From NCBI GenBank assembly GCA_963804375.1, contig CAWDQE010000014.1, positions 1,736,001 through 1,800,000 on the forward strand: 64,000 bases of DNA. The letters are read 5' to 3'. This DNA comes from JANXQG01 sp963804375 (GTDB lineage: Bacteria; Planctomycetota; Planctomycetia; Pirellulales; Thermoguttaceae). Positions 1-8,592 of this stretch are shown one piece after another; position 1 is the first letter of the stretch, and every line of letters begins with the position of its first letter. The translations under genes and the position numbers were made by a program. A model generated the notes under the pieces. It was not told where the DNA came from. It made no database searches and worked only from the letters and a program-made list of their open reading frames with translations.

Positions 1-32
1 TTGCGCCGCGGGTTGTTTTCGTCGAGGAATGC

Positions 33-920
33 ATGCGGCGGTTTGTCGTCATTATCATCACGTCGGTCCTTTTGCTGGCCCTGCTGGCTGCAGTGGGCTA
101 CTTCGGGCTTGGCTGGTGGCAACCATCGCACGTCCCAATTACCGAAACGGCCACCGGCTCCGACAACGTCGGCGAGCCCGCCACGCTCCAGGAGGCCATG
201 GCCCTCGCTCATCAGGCGTTGGACGAAATCGAGCATAACATACGCGACTACTCGGCTGTCATCATTAAGAAAGAACGAGTCGGCAAGGTTCTCATCGACA
301 GGGACCTTACCGACAAGGATTTCATCACCACCGAGATGTTTGCCAAGATTCGCGAGAAGCCCTTCAGCGTCTACCTCCTTTTCCGCAATCGGAGCGACAA
401 CGCGCACGTCAAGGACCGCGAGGTGATTTATGTCGAGGGGCGAAATGGCGGCATGCTGCTCGTCCATACGCCCGGTCTCATCGGCAGCCGTTTCACCATG
501 CCTCTGGATCCGAAAGGCTGGCTGGCGACGCAGGACGAACATTACCCGATCACCGAGATCGGTCTGGCCAACCTCTGCCGGCAATTAATCGCGCGCGGCG
601 AGTCGGCGGGTGACCCCAGCCAGGTCCAGGTCAAGCGCTATCGCCACGCCCTGGTGGACAACAAGCGCGCCTGCACCTTGCTGGAGATCACGTACCCCGT
701 CCATGAACCGAAGCAACCGAAGACCTGGGGCTACTTGGCCAAAGTATTTGTTGACGATGAATTGCACTTGCCCATCCGCGTCGAGATTTACGAACTGCCG
801 CTGGACCACAGCAAGCAACCGCAACTGGTGGAGGAATATACGTATCTGGAGCTGAAACTCAACAACGGCTACAGCGACGCCGATTTTGATCCGAAGAACC
901 GACAGTACAAGTTTCCGTGA
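33..920 (+). CDS. DUF1571 family exported protein
   Basis: 295 residues. The first 25 residues are a basic start followed by one hydrophobic segment, so the protein is probably anchored in or exported across the inner membrane. The rest matches DUF1571, a family common in planctomycetes: an early Asp-Tyr-Ser-Ala...Lys-Lys-Glu-Arg motif (about residues 70-82), a central beta-rich part and a late Tyr-Leu-Ala-Lys-Val-Phe-Val-Asp segment (about 236-244). The fold is LolA-like in general appearance, but no biochemical function is known for the family. The ATG at 33 has a GAGGA element just upstream and gives a normal signal segment. It ends just before a heptamer repeat array, and no operon partner is visible in the window. 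Confidence 0.85.
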   Translation: MRRFVVIIITSVLLLALLAAVGYFGLGWWQPSHVPITETATGSDNVGEPATLQEAMALAHQALDEIEHNIRDYSAVIIKKERVGKVLIDRDLTDKDFITTEMFAKIREKPFSVYLLFRNRSDNAHVKDREVIYVEGRNGGMLLVHTPGLIGSRFTMPLDPKGWLATQDEHYPITEIGLANLCRQLIARGESAGDPSQVQVKRYRHALVDNKRACTLLEITYPVHEPKQPKTWGYLAKVFVDDELHLPIRVEIYELPLDHSKQPQLVEEYTYLELKLNNGYSDADFDPKNRQYKFP

Positions 921-925
921 AAAGA

Positions 926-1061
926 GTGCTTAGTGCTTGGTACTTAGTGCTTGGTACTTGGTACTTGGTACTTAGTGCTTGGTACTTGGTGCTTGGTGCT
1001 TGGTGCTTGGTACTTAGTACTTAGTACTTAGTACTTGGTACTTAGTACTTAGTTCTAAGTT
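926..1061. repeat. Heptanucleotide tandem repeat, RCTTRGT type
   Basis: About 19 head-to-tail copies of a 7-base unit (ACTTAGT, ACTTGGT, GCTTGGT, GCTTAGT). The period is exact and variation is confined to purine transitions. It fills the space between the DUF1571 gene and the giant membrane-protein gene. The same unit in reverse orientation lies on the far side of that gene at 4553-4667. Confidence 0.9.
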
Positions 1062-1088
1062 TTACCTCCTATTCCCCAAGTCCCATCC

Positions 1089-4000
1089 GTGAAAAAACCC
1101 TGGAAATGGTCTCGCCGAAACCGCGCACAGTTCGCCGCCACCCACGAGTGGGTGCCCGGTGATGCGCGGATCGGCCTGCCGGACTTGGAGCGGGCTTTGG
1201 GGTCCGTCGAGCCGGCCGCGCGGCTCGTGCTGCCGCGGCTGCTGCGGCGGGTGGTGCGGTTGCACGCTTCGCTGCCGGGCATGGGTTTCCGCGTTCCCCA
1301 TAGCAAGACCTACGTCATTCCGCGGAAGGACCTGCTGGATATCGCCGATCGCAGCGAGATCGGGTTCGACCCCGCCGAGGACCTGCCGGAAGACGTCATC
1401 CTGCTGGAGCGTCCCCACGGCGAGGTCCTCGAGGAGCGGCCGCGCGGCGAGGTCCTGCTCGCTTACTGGGAACTGCTCTTCCACGCGCGGGTCCACCAGG
1501 AGTTCCACCGCCTGGCCGCGCAGCAACGCTTCGGTGCGGCGGAATTCGCCCAACGGCGGGCGGCGCTGGGCAGCCTGGAATTCGACGAGATCCGCAACGT
1601 GCTGCGGCAAGAGCGGTTCCTCCTGCCGCCCTACGACGACCCGTCGACCTATGTGGAGTTTGCCGCCGTTTACCTGGGCATTCGCTACTTCAATCCGTAC
1701 CTGATGGCCAGTTTCTTTCCGGCGCTTGTGTCGCTGGAGAAGGTGGATGGGGTCATTGCCCGCGACATCGATGCCCACGGGCTGCTGGCGGCGACCCGTC
1801 TGCCCGGCACGCCCGATCCGGAGGAGCTGCGCGAGGCGGCGCGGCTGGCGGCGGAGGCCTTCGACGCCGACCACGACCATGGGTACCTGCCCGACATGGT
1901 GCCCGCGTCGGGAATCATTCCCGGCTTTCGCGAAGAGGCCCCGCCGCGCAGGCACGCCGCCGACTGGGCCCGCGGCCGGCAGCGATCGGAGAAGAAATAC
2001 CAGGCCTGGTCGCAGCGGGCCGGGCGGCAGGCCGCCCGCGGCAATCTGGCGGGGGCGGCCATTCGCCGCGCGCGGGCCGAGTTCTGGGCCCCCCGCGAGC
2101 GGGCGGCGGAAGCTGCCACCGCCTTGCGGGAAGAAGTGCACGGGTTGGTCGATCGCCTGCAAGCCGCCCTGGGCATCGAAGACGAGGAGCCGCGGCCCTG
2201 GCGCGAGGCCCTGCTGGCCCTGGCCCATCAAACGCCGCGGGGAATATGGACGGTCGAGGCGCGGCTGCTCTACGACCTGCAGAAGGTCTGCGCCGATCGG
2301 GGGCGGACGATCTCCACGGTCGACGTCATGCACTGGATCCTCTCGCTCGGCCGGCGGCCGATCCGCCGGGACCTGCCCAACCAGCGCGAGGTGCTCGTAT
2401 CCCGGCATCTGCGCAGCGCACAGCGGCGACTTTCCCGCGCGCGGATTTCCGATCGGCAGCGGCGGCAACTGGCCGACGTGCTGGGCCGAGTGACCGCGGA
2501 CGCCGAAATCCGCTTGCGCGACAACCTGCGCCCCAAGATCGTCGCCACGCTGGACGATGTGGGCCTCTTGCCGCAGAACCTGCCGGAACGGATCGCCCGC
2601 GCCAAGCTGGTCGAGGAGCTCTTGGACCGGATCGTGGAGCGCGGCTTTCTCACGTTGGGCGAGGTCCGCGACGCGATCTCGCGGAACCAACTCAAGGAGC
2701 CCGATTGCTCCGGTCCGCGGAGCTTCCTCCGCGGCAACGCCGCCTTGCGGGTGAATCGCCGCATGACCGAGACCTTGGACGGCGTCTACGAGCCGGGCGA
2801 CTTCTATTTGCGCTGGATCTTGAGATTCAGCCATCTCATGTTCGGCACGGCGGTGGGGCGGTTCCTCACGCTGTACTTCGTCATCCCCTTCGGCGGCGCC
2901 TACGTGGCCCTCAAGGCGTCGGACGAGCTTATCGATCTCGTCTGCCGCGTCAAATCGCAAATGGCGCCGGAGCATTGGGACTGGATCGAGTTCGTGCCCA
3001 CGATCCTGCTGGGACACTTCCTGGCGATGTTGATCCACGTTCCCAACTTCCGCGGCGTCGTCTGGCGGGGTTTGAAAATGGCGGGCCGCGCGATCAGGTT
3101 CCTGCTGGTCGATTCCCCGCGGTGGTTCTTCGCCTTGCCCTGGGTGCATTGGGTCGTGCATAGCGCGGCGGCGCGGCTGGCGTTCAATTTCGTCGTCAAG
3201 CCGCTCGTGCCGACGCTGCTCTTCGCGGCGTTCGTGCCGTCGCAGGCGGCCCCCTGGCAAGTCGCGATCGGCCTGACGAGCATGTTTCTCGCGCTGAATC
3301 TGATCGTCAACTCCCGCGCCGGGCGGAACGTGGAAGAAATGTTCTACGACGCCGTCGCCGAAGGCTGGCAGCGATTCGGCGTGCGGCCGATCGTGGGCCT
3401 GTTCTGGTTTATCGTCGACTTGTTCCGCCGCTTCCTGCAACTGATCGAGCAGGCGCTGTACACCGTGGACGAATGGCTGCGGTTCCGCAGCGGCCAGGGC
3501 CGCACGATGCTGCTGGCCAAGGCGGGGCTGGGCGTCGGCTGGTTCCTCGTGGCCTATATCATTCGCTTCTGCGTGAACCTCTTGATCGAGCCGCAGGTCA
3601 ATCCGATCAAGCATTTCCCCGTCGTTACGGTGTCTCACAAGGTCATGGCCGGGGTCTGGCTCGAAATAAAACTGCCCGAGCGCCTGGCCCAATGGATGAG
3701 TCCATTCATGGCCGGCGTTTGGACCTTTATTATCGTTTTCGGCACACCCGGCATCTTCGGCTTCCTGATCTGGGAATTGAAAGAGAACTGGCGGCTGTTC
3801 GCGGCCAATCGGCCCAAGAATCTGCAGCCCGTGCTGGTTGGCTCGCACGGCGAGGGCCTGGTGCGGCTGTTGCGGCCGGGCTTCCATTCGGGCACGATCC
3901 CCAAGCGGTTCGCCAAGCTCCGCCGCGCCGAGCGCAAGGCGCTGCGCGGCGGCGATCCGGGCGTGGTCCGCAAGCATCGCGAGCTGCTGCACCACGTCGA

Positions 4001-4490
4001 AGTCGACTTGCACCGCTACGTCGAGCGGGAGTTCATCGCCTGGTTCGTGGCCGACCGCGGCTGGAACCATCCTCGTCCGCAGGTGGAGAAGATCCATCTG
4101 GCCACCAACGAAGCGGCCGTGGAAGTCGCGATGCCCGGCGCCGTGGCAGGTCCCCTGGTCATCGCCTTCCAACTGGTCGATGGCCGCACGCACCTGGCCC
4201 TTTGCGGAAAGCTGTGCGCCGCAAACCTTTCCGACGCGGCCCGCAAGGTCCTCCGCATGGCGCTCGTCAACCTGTTGAAAACGGGCGGCATCGAGGTGCT
4301 CGACCTGTGTGGCGAGGAGCCGACGGCGGACGGCGCCGCGCAGCAATGGGAAATCGGCCCGTGGGTCATGCCCTGGCCCGAATGGGTCGCGACGTGGGAA
4401 ACCGGGCGCGAGTTGCAGGGCGAAGCGCGGGGCGAACCGCGGGGCGAAGCGCGGGGCGAAGGGCCCTGGGACCGGCTTCCCGAGATTTGA
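1089..4490 (+). CDS. Giant multi-pass membrane protein, function unknown
   Basis: 1133 residues, not recognised. The N-terminal 580 residues are soluble, rich in Arg and Glu and mostly helical, with no motif I can name. About seven hydrophobic segments follow between residues 590 and 900, for example around 591-610, 640-660, 710-740, 780-800, 820-840 and 870-895. The last 230 residues are soluble and end in a short Gly-Glu-Ala-Arg-type repetitive tail. The start is a GTG without a clear Shine-Dalgarno; a downstream start is possible. It is flanked by oppositely oriented heptamer arrays and appears to be transcribed alone. A very long open frame also exists on the minus strand (1062-4568), but its composition is that of a shadow. 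The reading frame is sure; the function is open. Confidence 0.75.
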   Translation: MKKPWKWSRRNRAQFAATHEWVPGDARIGLPDLERALGSVEPAARLVLPRLLRRVVRLHASLPGMGFRVPHSKTYVIPRKDLLDIADRSEIGFDPAEDLPEDVILLERPHGEVLEERPRGEVLLAYWELLFHARVHQEFHRLAAQQRFGAAEFAQRRAALGSLEFDEIRNVLRQERFLLPPYDDPSTYVEFAAVYLGIRYFNPYLMASFFPALVSLEKVDGVIARDIDAHGLLAATRLPGTPDPEELREAARLAAEAFDADHDHGYLPDMVPASGIIPGFREEAPPRRHAADWARGRQRSEKKYQAWSQRAGRQAARGNLAGAAIRRARAEFWAPRERAAEAATALREEVHGLVDRLQAALGIEDEEPRPWREALLALAHQTPRGIWTVEARLLYDLQKVCADRGRTISTVDVMHWILSLGRRPIRRDLPNQREVLVSRHLRSAQRRLSRARISDRQRRQLADVLGRVTADAEIRLRDNLRPKIVATLDDVGLLPQNLPERIARAKLVEELLDRIVERGFLTLGEVRDAISRNQLKEPDCSGPRSFLRGNAALRVNRRMTETLDGVYEPGDFYLRWILRFSHLMFGTAVGRFLTLYFVIPFGGAYVALKASDELIDLVCRVKSQMAPEHWDWIEFVPTILLGHFLAMLIHVPNFRGVVWRGLKMAGRAIRFLLVDSPRWFFALPWVHWVVHSAAARLAFNFVVKPLVPTLLFAAFVPSQAAPWQVAIGLTSMFLALNLIVNSRAGRNVEEMFYDAVAEGWQRFGVRPIVGLFWFIVDLFRRFLQLIEQALYTVDEWLRFRSGQGRTMLLAKAGLGVGWFLVAYIIRFCVNLLIEPQVNPIKHFPVVTVSHKVMAGVWLEIKLPERLAQWMSPFMAGVWTFIIVFGTPGIFGFLIWELKENWRLFAANRPKNLQPVLVGSHGEGLVRLLRPGFHSGTIPKRFAKLRRAERKALRGGDPGVVRKHRELLHHVEVDLHRYVEREFIAWFVADRGWNHPRPQVEKIHLATNEAAVEVAMPGAVAGPLVIAFQLVDGRTHLALCGKLCAANLSDAARKVLRMALVNLLKTGGIEVLDLCGEEPTADGAAQQWEIGPWVMPWPEWVATWETGRELQGEARGEPRGEARGEGPWDRLPEI

Positions 4491-4552
4491 CATAATGAGG
4501 AAAAAATGAGAGAAAAGAGTATTCCTTTCCATAATATTCCTTTCTAGGTACG

Positions 4553-4667
4553 AGGCACAAAGTACCAAGTACCAAGCACCAAGTACTAAGTACCAAGTAC
4601 TAAGTACTGAGTACTGAGTACTGAGTACTAAGTACTGAGTACTAAGTACTAAGACCCAAGACCTAAG
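4553..4667. repeat. Heptanucleotide tandem repeat, ACYRAGT type (inverse of 926-1061)
   Basis: About 16 copies of ACCAAGT, ACTAAGT and ACTGAGT with a strict 7-base period. The unit is the reverse complement of the array at 926-1061, so the two arrays form a long inverted pair around the 1133-residue gene. The array ends 11 bases before the next start codon. Confidence 0.9.
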
Positions 4668-4678
4668 ACCTCCCTCCC

Positions 4679-6091
4679 ATGAAACTCGGTCTCTTCGGAA
4701 TCGGTTTAGACACCTACTGGCCCCAGTTCGCCGGACTGCGGGACCGTTTGATCGGCTATCAGGTCCGCATCGCGGGGCAATTGCGGGAAATGGACGTGGA
4801 TTTGGTCGATGCCGGCCTGGTCGATAATCCGCTCAAGGCCCGAGAGGCGGCCGAACGGTTCCGCCACGAAGGTGTCGACCTTATCTTCCTCAACGTGTCC
4901 ACCTACGCCCTCTCGTCGACCGTGCTGCCGGTGGTGCAAAAGGCGGGCGTGCCCGTTGTCGTACTCAACCTGCAGCCGGTGCCGCAACTGGACTACGACA
5001 AGTTCAACGCCCTGGGCGACCGCGGCCTGATGACCGGCGTCTGGCTGGAGCATTGCCAGGCCTGCTCCGCCCCGGAAGTCGCCTGTGTCTTCAACCGTGC
5101 GGGCATCGCCTTTCGTCTCGTGACGGGGTATCTCGACGATGCGGCGGCATGGCGCGAGATCGGCGAGTGGGTCGAGGCCGCCAAGGTCCGCGAGACGATG
5201 CGGAACAACCGCGCGGGCGTGCTGGGACATTACTACTGCGGCATGTTGGACGTCTATAGCGACTTGACCCAGCAGTCGGCCTGTTTTGGCAACCACTTCG
5301 AGCTGATGGAAATGTGCGACCTGCGGTCGCTCCGCGATCGCGTCACGGCCGAGCAGGTCGCGGCCAAGCTGCGGCAGTTCCACGAGGAATTCGCCGTCGA
5401 CACGGCTTGCCAGCCGGCGGAACTCGCCCGCGCAGCCCGAACGTCGTGCGGGCTGGACGCCCTGGTGGCCAAGCACGAGCTGGGCTCGCTGGCCTATTAC
5501 TATGAAGGCTCGCCGGGCAATGAGTATGAGGACATCGTCACCAGCGTGATCCCCGGCAACACGCTGCTGACGGCCCATCACGTGCCGGTTGCCGGCGAGT
5601 GCGAAGTCAAGAACGTCCAGGCGATGAAGATCATGGACGCCTTCGGCGCGGGCGGCTCGTTCTCGGAATTGTACCTTATGGACTTCCAGGAAGACGTCGT
5701 CTTCTGGGGTCACGACGGCCCCGCCCACGCGGCCATCGCCCAGCGCAAGGTCGGGCTGGTGCCGCTGCCGGTTTATCACGGCAAGCCGGGGAAGGGGCTT
5801 TCCATCCAGATGGAGGTCCGCAACGGCCCGGTGACGTTCCTCGCCGTCGTGCAGGATGGCGGTGGAAAGCCCTCGCTGCTGGCGGCCGAAGGCGAATCGG
5901 TGAGCGGCCCAACCTTGCAGATCGGCAACACCAACAGCCGCTATCGTTTTTCCATCGGCGCGCGGGCCTTTGTCAACGCCTGGTGCCAGGCCGGCCCTGC
6001 GCATCACGCGGCGATCGGGGTGGGACACATCGCCGCGAAAATCGAGAAACTGGCCCATCTGCTGGGAATCCGCTTCATGCGGGTGTGCTGA
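4679..6091 (+). CDS. L-arabinose/L-fucose isomerase-like protein
   Basis: 470 residues, close to the usual length of AraA-type isomerases. The N-terminus (Lys-Leu-Gly-Leu-Phe-Gly-Ile...Tyr-Trp-Pro-Gln-Phe) and the central Gly-His-Tyr-Tyr-Cys-Gly-Met-Leu-Asp segment (about 181-189) fit this superfamily, which has a Rossmann-like N-terminal part and a metal-dependent ketol-isomerase core. A Glu-Leu-Gly-Ser-Leu-Ala-Tyr-Tyr-Tyr segment (about 265) and a C-terminal Gly-His-Ile-Ala-Ala-Lys-Ile-Glu-Lys also fit. The likely role is sugar isomerisation in the cytoplasm. The true substrate cannot be read from the sequence, and many planctomycete paralogues are uncharacterised. The ATG follows a heptamer array directly, with no good Shine-Dalgarno. 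Confidence 0.75.
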   Translation: MKLGLFGIGLDTYWPQFAGLRDRLIGYQVRIAGQLREMDVDLVDAGLVDNPLKAREAAERFRHEGVDLIFLNVSTYALSSTVLPVVQKAGVPVVVLNLQPVPQLDYDKFNALGDRGLMTGVWLEHCQACSAPEVACVFNRAGIAFRLVTGYLDDAAAWREIGEWVEAAKVRETMRNNRAGVLGHYYCGMLDVYSDLTQQSACFGNHFELMEMCDLRSLRDRVTAEQVAAKLRQFHEEFAVDTACQPAELARAARTSCGLDALVAKHELGSLAYYYEGSPGNEYEDIVTSVIPGNTLLTAHHVPVAGECEVKNVQAMKIMDAFGAGGSFSELYLMDFQEDVVFWGHDGPAHAAIAQRKVGLVPLPVYHGKPGKGLSIQMEVRNGPVTFLAVVQDGGGKPSLLAAEGESVSGPTLQIGNTNSRYRFSIGARAFVNAWCQAGPAHHAAIGVGHIAAKIEKLAHLLGIRFMRVC

Positions 6092-6156
6092 AAACGGTAT
6101 AATGAAGCAAGCGTTCCCAACGATCCCTCCCAAAACCCCCTCGGGTGGAGCGTTCC

Positions 6157-7791
6157 ATGGACAGTCTTCTCAAAGAAATCCGCCGCGTGCAGCGCCGCCT
6201 GGCCCTGCAACGCTTTCTGGGCGTGCTGGGCTGGTGCTGGTTCGTGTCGTTGCTGGCGGCCGCGGTCCTGATCGGCGCGGCAAGGTTCTATCCGTTGGGC
6301 ATCGTCGACTGGCAATGGCTGGCCGGCTTCCTCGCGGCGGGGCTGGCCGTGGCCATCGCCTGGACGTTCTGGGCCGTCACGCCCACGCTGCAAGCCGCCC
6401 TGGAGATCGATCATCGCTTTGGGCTGAAGGAACGCGTCTCCAGCACCCTGGCCCTGCATCCGACGGACCGCGAGTCCGAGGCCGGCCAGGCCCTGATTGC
6501 CGACACCAACGCTCGCGTGCGGCGGATTGCCGTGTTGGAGAAATTCCCCGTTCGCCCTCCGCGGCATCTCCTCTTGCCGCTGCTGCCGGCGCTGTTGCTG
6601 GTGGCGGTCATGGTCTTCCGTCCTCCCCTGCAAGAAAAGGAAGCGGAGGCCGTGGAGACGGCCGCCACGCAGCCGCCGCCGCTGGAAGTGAAACAGTCGG
6701 CCGAGAACTTGCGGCAGAAGCTGGTCGAGCGGCGCAAACAGGCCGAAAAACAAGGCCTGACCGACGCTACGGAGCTCCTCAAGAAGCTGGAAGAGGGAAC
6801 AAAAGACCTCCAGGCCCAAACCCAGCGGGAGAAGGCCCTTGTCAAACTGAACGACCTGGCCCGCGAGTTGCAAGAGCGCCGCAAACAACTGGGCGGCGGT
6901 GGCGAGGCCCTCAAGCGGGAGATGGAAAAGGTCGAGGACATCAGCCGCGGCCCAGCCGATGATTTGAAAAAAGCCTTGTCCAAGGGCGATTTCGAGAAAG
7001 CCGCCCAAGCACTGGAGAGACTCCAGAAGAAACTGGCCGGCGGCCAGCTCGATCCCGCCAAGAAAGAGGAACTGGCCAAACAGATGCAGCAGCTCAAGCA
7101 GAAGATCGACCAGATGGCCCAGCAGGCCAAGGACGCCCAGAAAGACCTGCAGCAGCGGGCCGCGCAGGCGAAGCAGGCCGGCGATGCGGCCGCCGCCGAC
7201 AAGCTGGAAGAGCAGATCCAGAAGCTGCAGCAGCAGGGTCCGCAGATGGAGGCCCTGAAGAACCTGGCCAGCAAGCTCGGGCAGTGTTGCAATCAGATGA
7301 AGCAGGGGCAAAACGCCCAGGCCGCCGAGGCCATGCAGGAGGCCTTGCAGCAAATGCAGGAGATGGCCCGCCAGCAGAACGAGCTAAAGACGCTCGAGGG
7401 CGCGATGGAACAACTGGCCGACGCGCGGCGGGAGATGAACGGCGAGCCGTGCGAGGGCAACTGCGAGGGCATGGGCGGCGGCAAGGGCGACAAGGATGGC
7501 AAGCCCGGAAAGGGGTTGGGCGAAGGGCCTGGCGACGGCGCACGTCCCGAGGCGAAGACCAACGGCTCGTTCTTCGATTCACGCGTGCCGCAGACCGTCG
7601 GCAAGGGCGCGGCCCAGATCACCGGCCTGACCGGCGGACCGAACCTGAAGAACCAGGCCGAGGCCGAGATCCAGAAGGCCGCCACCGAGATCGAGCACGG
7701 CAGCACCGATCCCCTAAGCGGCCAGCGCTTGCCCAAGAAGCAGAGCGAACACGCCCGGCAGTATTTCGATAGTTTTCGAGAGGGGAAGTAG
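6157..7791 (+). CDS. Membrane-anchored coiled-coil protein
   Basis: 544 residues. Three hydrophobic segments lie near residues 21-42, 50-72 and 135-155. A long Gln/Lys/Glu-rich coiled coil follows (about 170-400), then a Gly-rich linker (about 445-475) and a short C-terminal tail. The layout resembles the DUF4175-like planctomycete proteins often found in gene sets for batch membrane or cell-envelope functions, but no enzymatic motif is present. A GTG at 6145 is in frame, but the ATG at 6157 is preferred because a GGTGGAG Shine-Dalgarno sits six bases before it. It follows the isomerase by 65 bases on the same strand and could be co-transcribed. Confidence 0.7.
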   Translation: MDSLLKEIRRVQRRLALQRFLGVLGWCWFVSLLAAAVLIGAARFYPLGIVDWQWLAGFLAAGLAVAIAWTFWAVTPTLQAALEIDHRFGLKERVSSTLALHPTDRESEAGQALIADTNARVRRIAVLEKFPVRPPRHLLLPLLPALLLVAVMVFRPPLQEKEAEAVETAATQPPPLEVKQSAENLRQKLVERRKQAEKQGLTDATELLKKLEEGTKDLQAQTQREKALVKLNDLARELQERRKQLGGGGEALKREMEKVEDISRGPADDLKKALSKGDFEKAAQALERLQKKLAGGQLDPAKKEELAKQMQQLKQKIDQMAQQAKDAQKDLQQRAAQAKQAGDAAAADKLEEQIQKLQQQGPQMEALKNLASKLGQCCNQMKQGQNAQAAEAMQEALQQMQEMARQQNELKTLEGAMEQLADARREMNGEPCEGNCEGMGGGKGDKDGKPGKGLGEGPGDGARPEAKTNGSFFDSRVPQTVGKGAAQITGLTGGPNLKNQAEAEIQKAATEIEHGSTDPLSGQRLPKKQSEHARQYFDSFREGK

Positions 7792-7854
7792 TTGTCTCGC
7801 CTGTCAACGACTGCCGACCCCTTTTCCTGATTCAATCTGCCGTACTATTCTTTG

Positions 7855-7877
7855 GCAGGTTGGCAACCTGCCCCACG
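7855..7877. repeat. REP-like palindrome near the RAYT remnant
   Basis: GGCAGGTTGGCAACCTGCC is almost perfectly self-complementary and is followed by CCAC. Two further copies lie inside the adjacent transposase remnant. It sits just beyond the transposase 3' end. Confidence 0.8.
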
Positions 7878-7938
7878 TTTTCACGGCACAACAGTCCGCA
7901 GCAACGGCTGGCCTAGCAGGATGCCGCGTTCGAGCCGA

Positions 7939-8382
7939 TCATGCGCAGAGGAAAAACGCCATTGTTCCGCGCTTGACCAGGCCGGCCCTCACCGGATTCT
8001 GTTCCACGTAATTAATGATTCGCTCCAACTCATCGTCGTCTCGGACACAGTGGTCGTACGACTCCTCTTGCCAAAACCTCCCGCGACGACCGAGGTGACG
8101 GTTACAGTGGATCGCGGTATGCAGCTTCAACGAATGCATGATTTGCTCCCGCACGCTGCGCCGCTTGCCGCCGTGGGGCAGGTTGCCAACGTGGGGCAGG
8201 TTGCCAACCTGCCTCTTCGAATCCATACCGAGCACTGGCAGGTTGGCAACCTGCCCCACGGCGGCAAGCGGTTCCACGGGACGGAAGACCCAGTGCAGAT
8301 GGCTGGGCATCACGGCATAGGCCAAGAGGTCGTAGCGTTGGCCGGCCCAATAATAGCACGAGTCCGCTACAATCGCCGCCAA
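7939..8382 (-). pseudogene. REP-associated tyrosine transposase (RAYT) remnant
   Basis: 147 residues of a Y1/IS200-like transposase of the RAYT type. The single-strand nuclease motif His-Leu-His is visible near residue 28 in Met-Pro-Ser-His-Leu-His-Trp. The catalytic-tyrosine segment Phe-Trp-Gln-Glu-Glu-Ser-Tyr-Asp-His is near residue 103, followed by Asn-Tyr-Val-Glu-Gln-Asn-Pro-Val-Arg-Ala-Gly-Leu, a strong RAYT signature. The usual N-terminal 30-60 residues are missing. Between the two catalytic blocks lies an insertion of about 35 residues that is encoded by REP palindromes, so the gene carries its own target repeats in frame. Probably inactive. Confidence 0.75.
8163..8271. repeat. Inverted REP cluster inside the RAYT gene
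   Basis: The left part (CGCTTGCCGCCGTGGGGCAG and following bases) is the reverse complement of the right part (8242-8270). A further half copy of GTGGGGCAGGTTGCCAAC lies between them. The cluster would fold into a long hairpin and is read through in frame by the transposase remnant. Confidence 0.8.
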
Positions 8383-8504
8383 GGCCGGATATCATAACCT
8401 GGGCAAAGCATGCTGAAATTGCCGAAGATAGGCAAGATGCAGTACACTTGATTCCACGGAATTCCACTCCCGTTTGCGGCCCCAATGAGTTACCCTTATA
8501 CTGA

Positions 8505-8571
8505 GGATGCCTAACACAACCGGGATTACCGCGAAAAATGCCGGCCCCCAATCGGGTTGTATTAGGCATCC
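8505..8571. repeat. Inverted repeat hairpin before the HlyD-type operon
   Basis: GGATGCCTAACACAACC at the left end matches GGTTGTATTAGGCATCC at the right end with one mismatch, around a GC-rich loop. It ends 21 bases before the GAF-HlyD start codon, has no T-run, and is more likely a REP-type palindrome than a terminator. Confidence 0.75.
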
Positions 8572-8592
8572 CGACACTCTCCAGGTCGCCGA

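Noticed and set aside
926..1061. Heptamer arrays as a CRISPR
   Set aside because: Units are 7 bases without spacers of unique sequence; no cas genes in the window.
1062..4568. 1168-residue open frame on the minus strand
   Set aside because: It mirrors the plus-strand gene; composition is Arg/Gln/His-rich with no domain, as expected of a GC-rich shadow frame.
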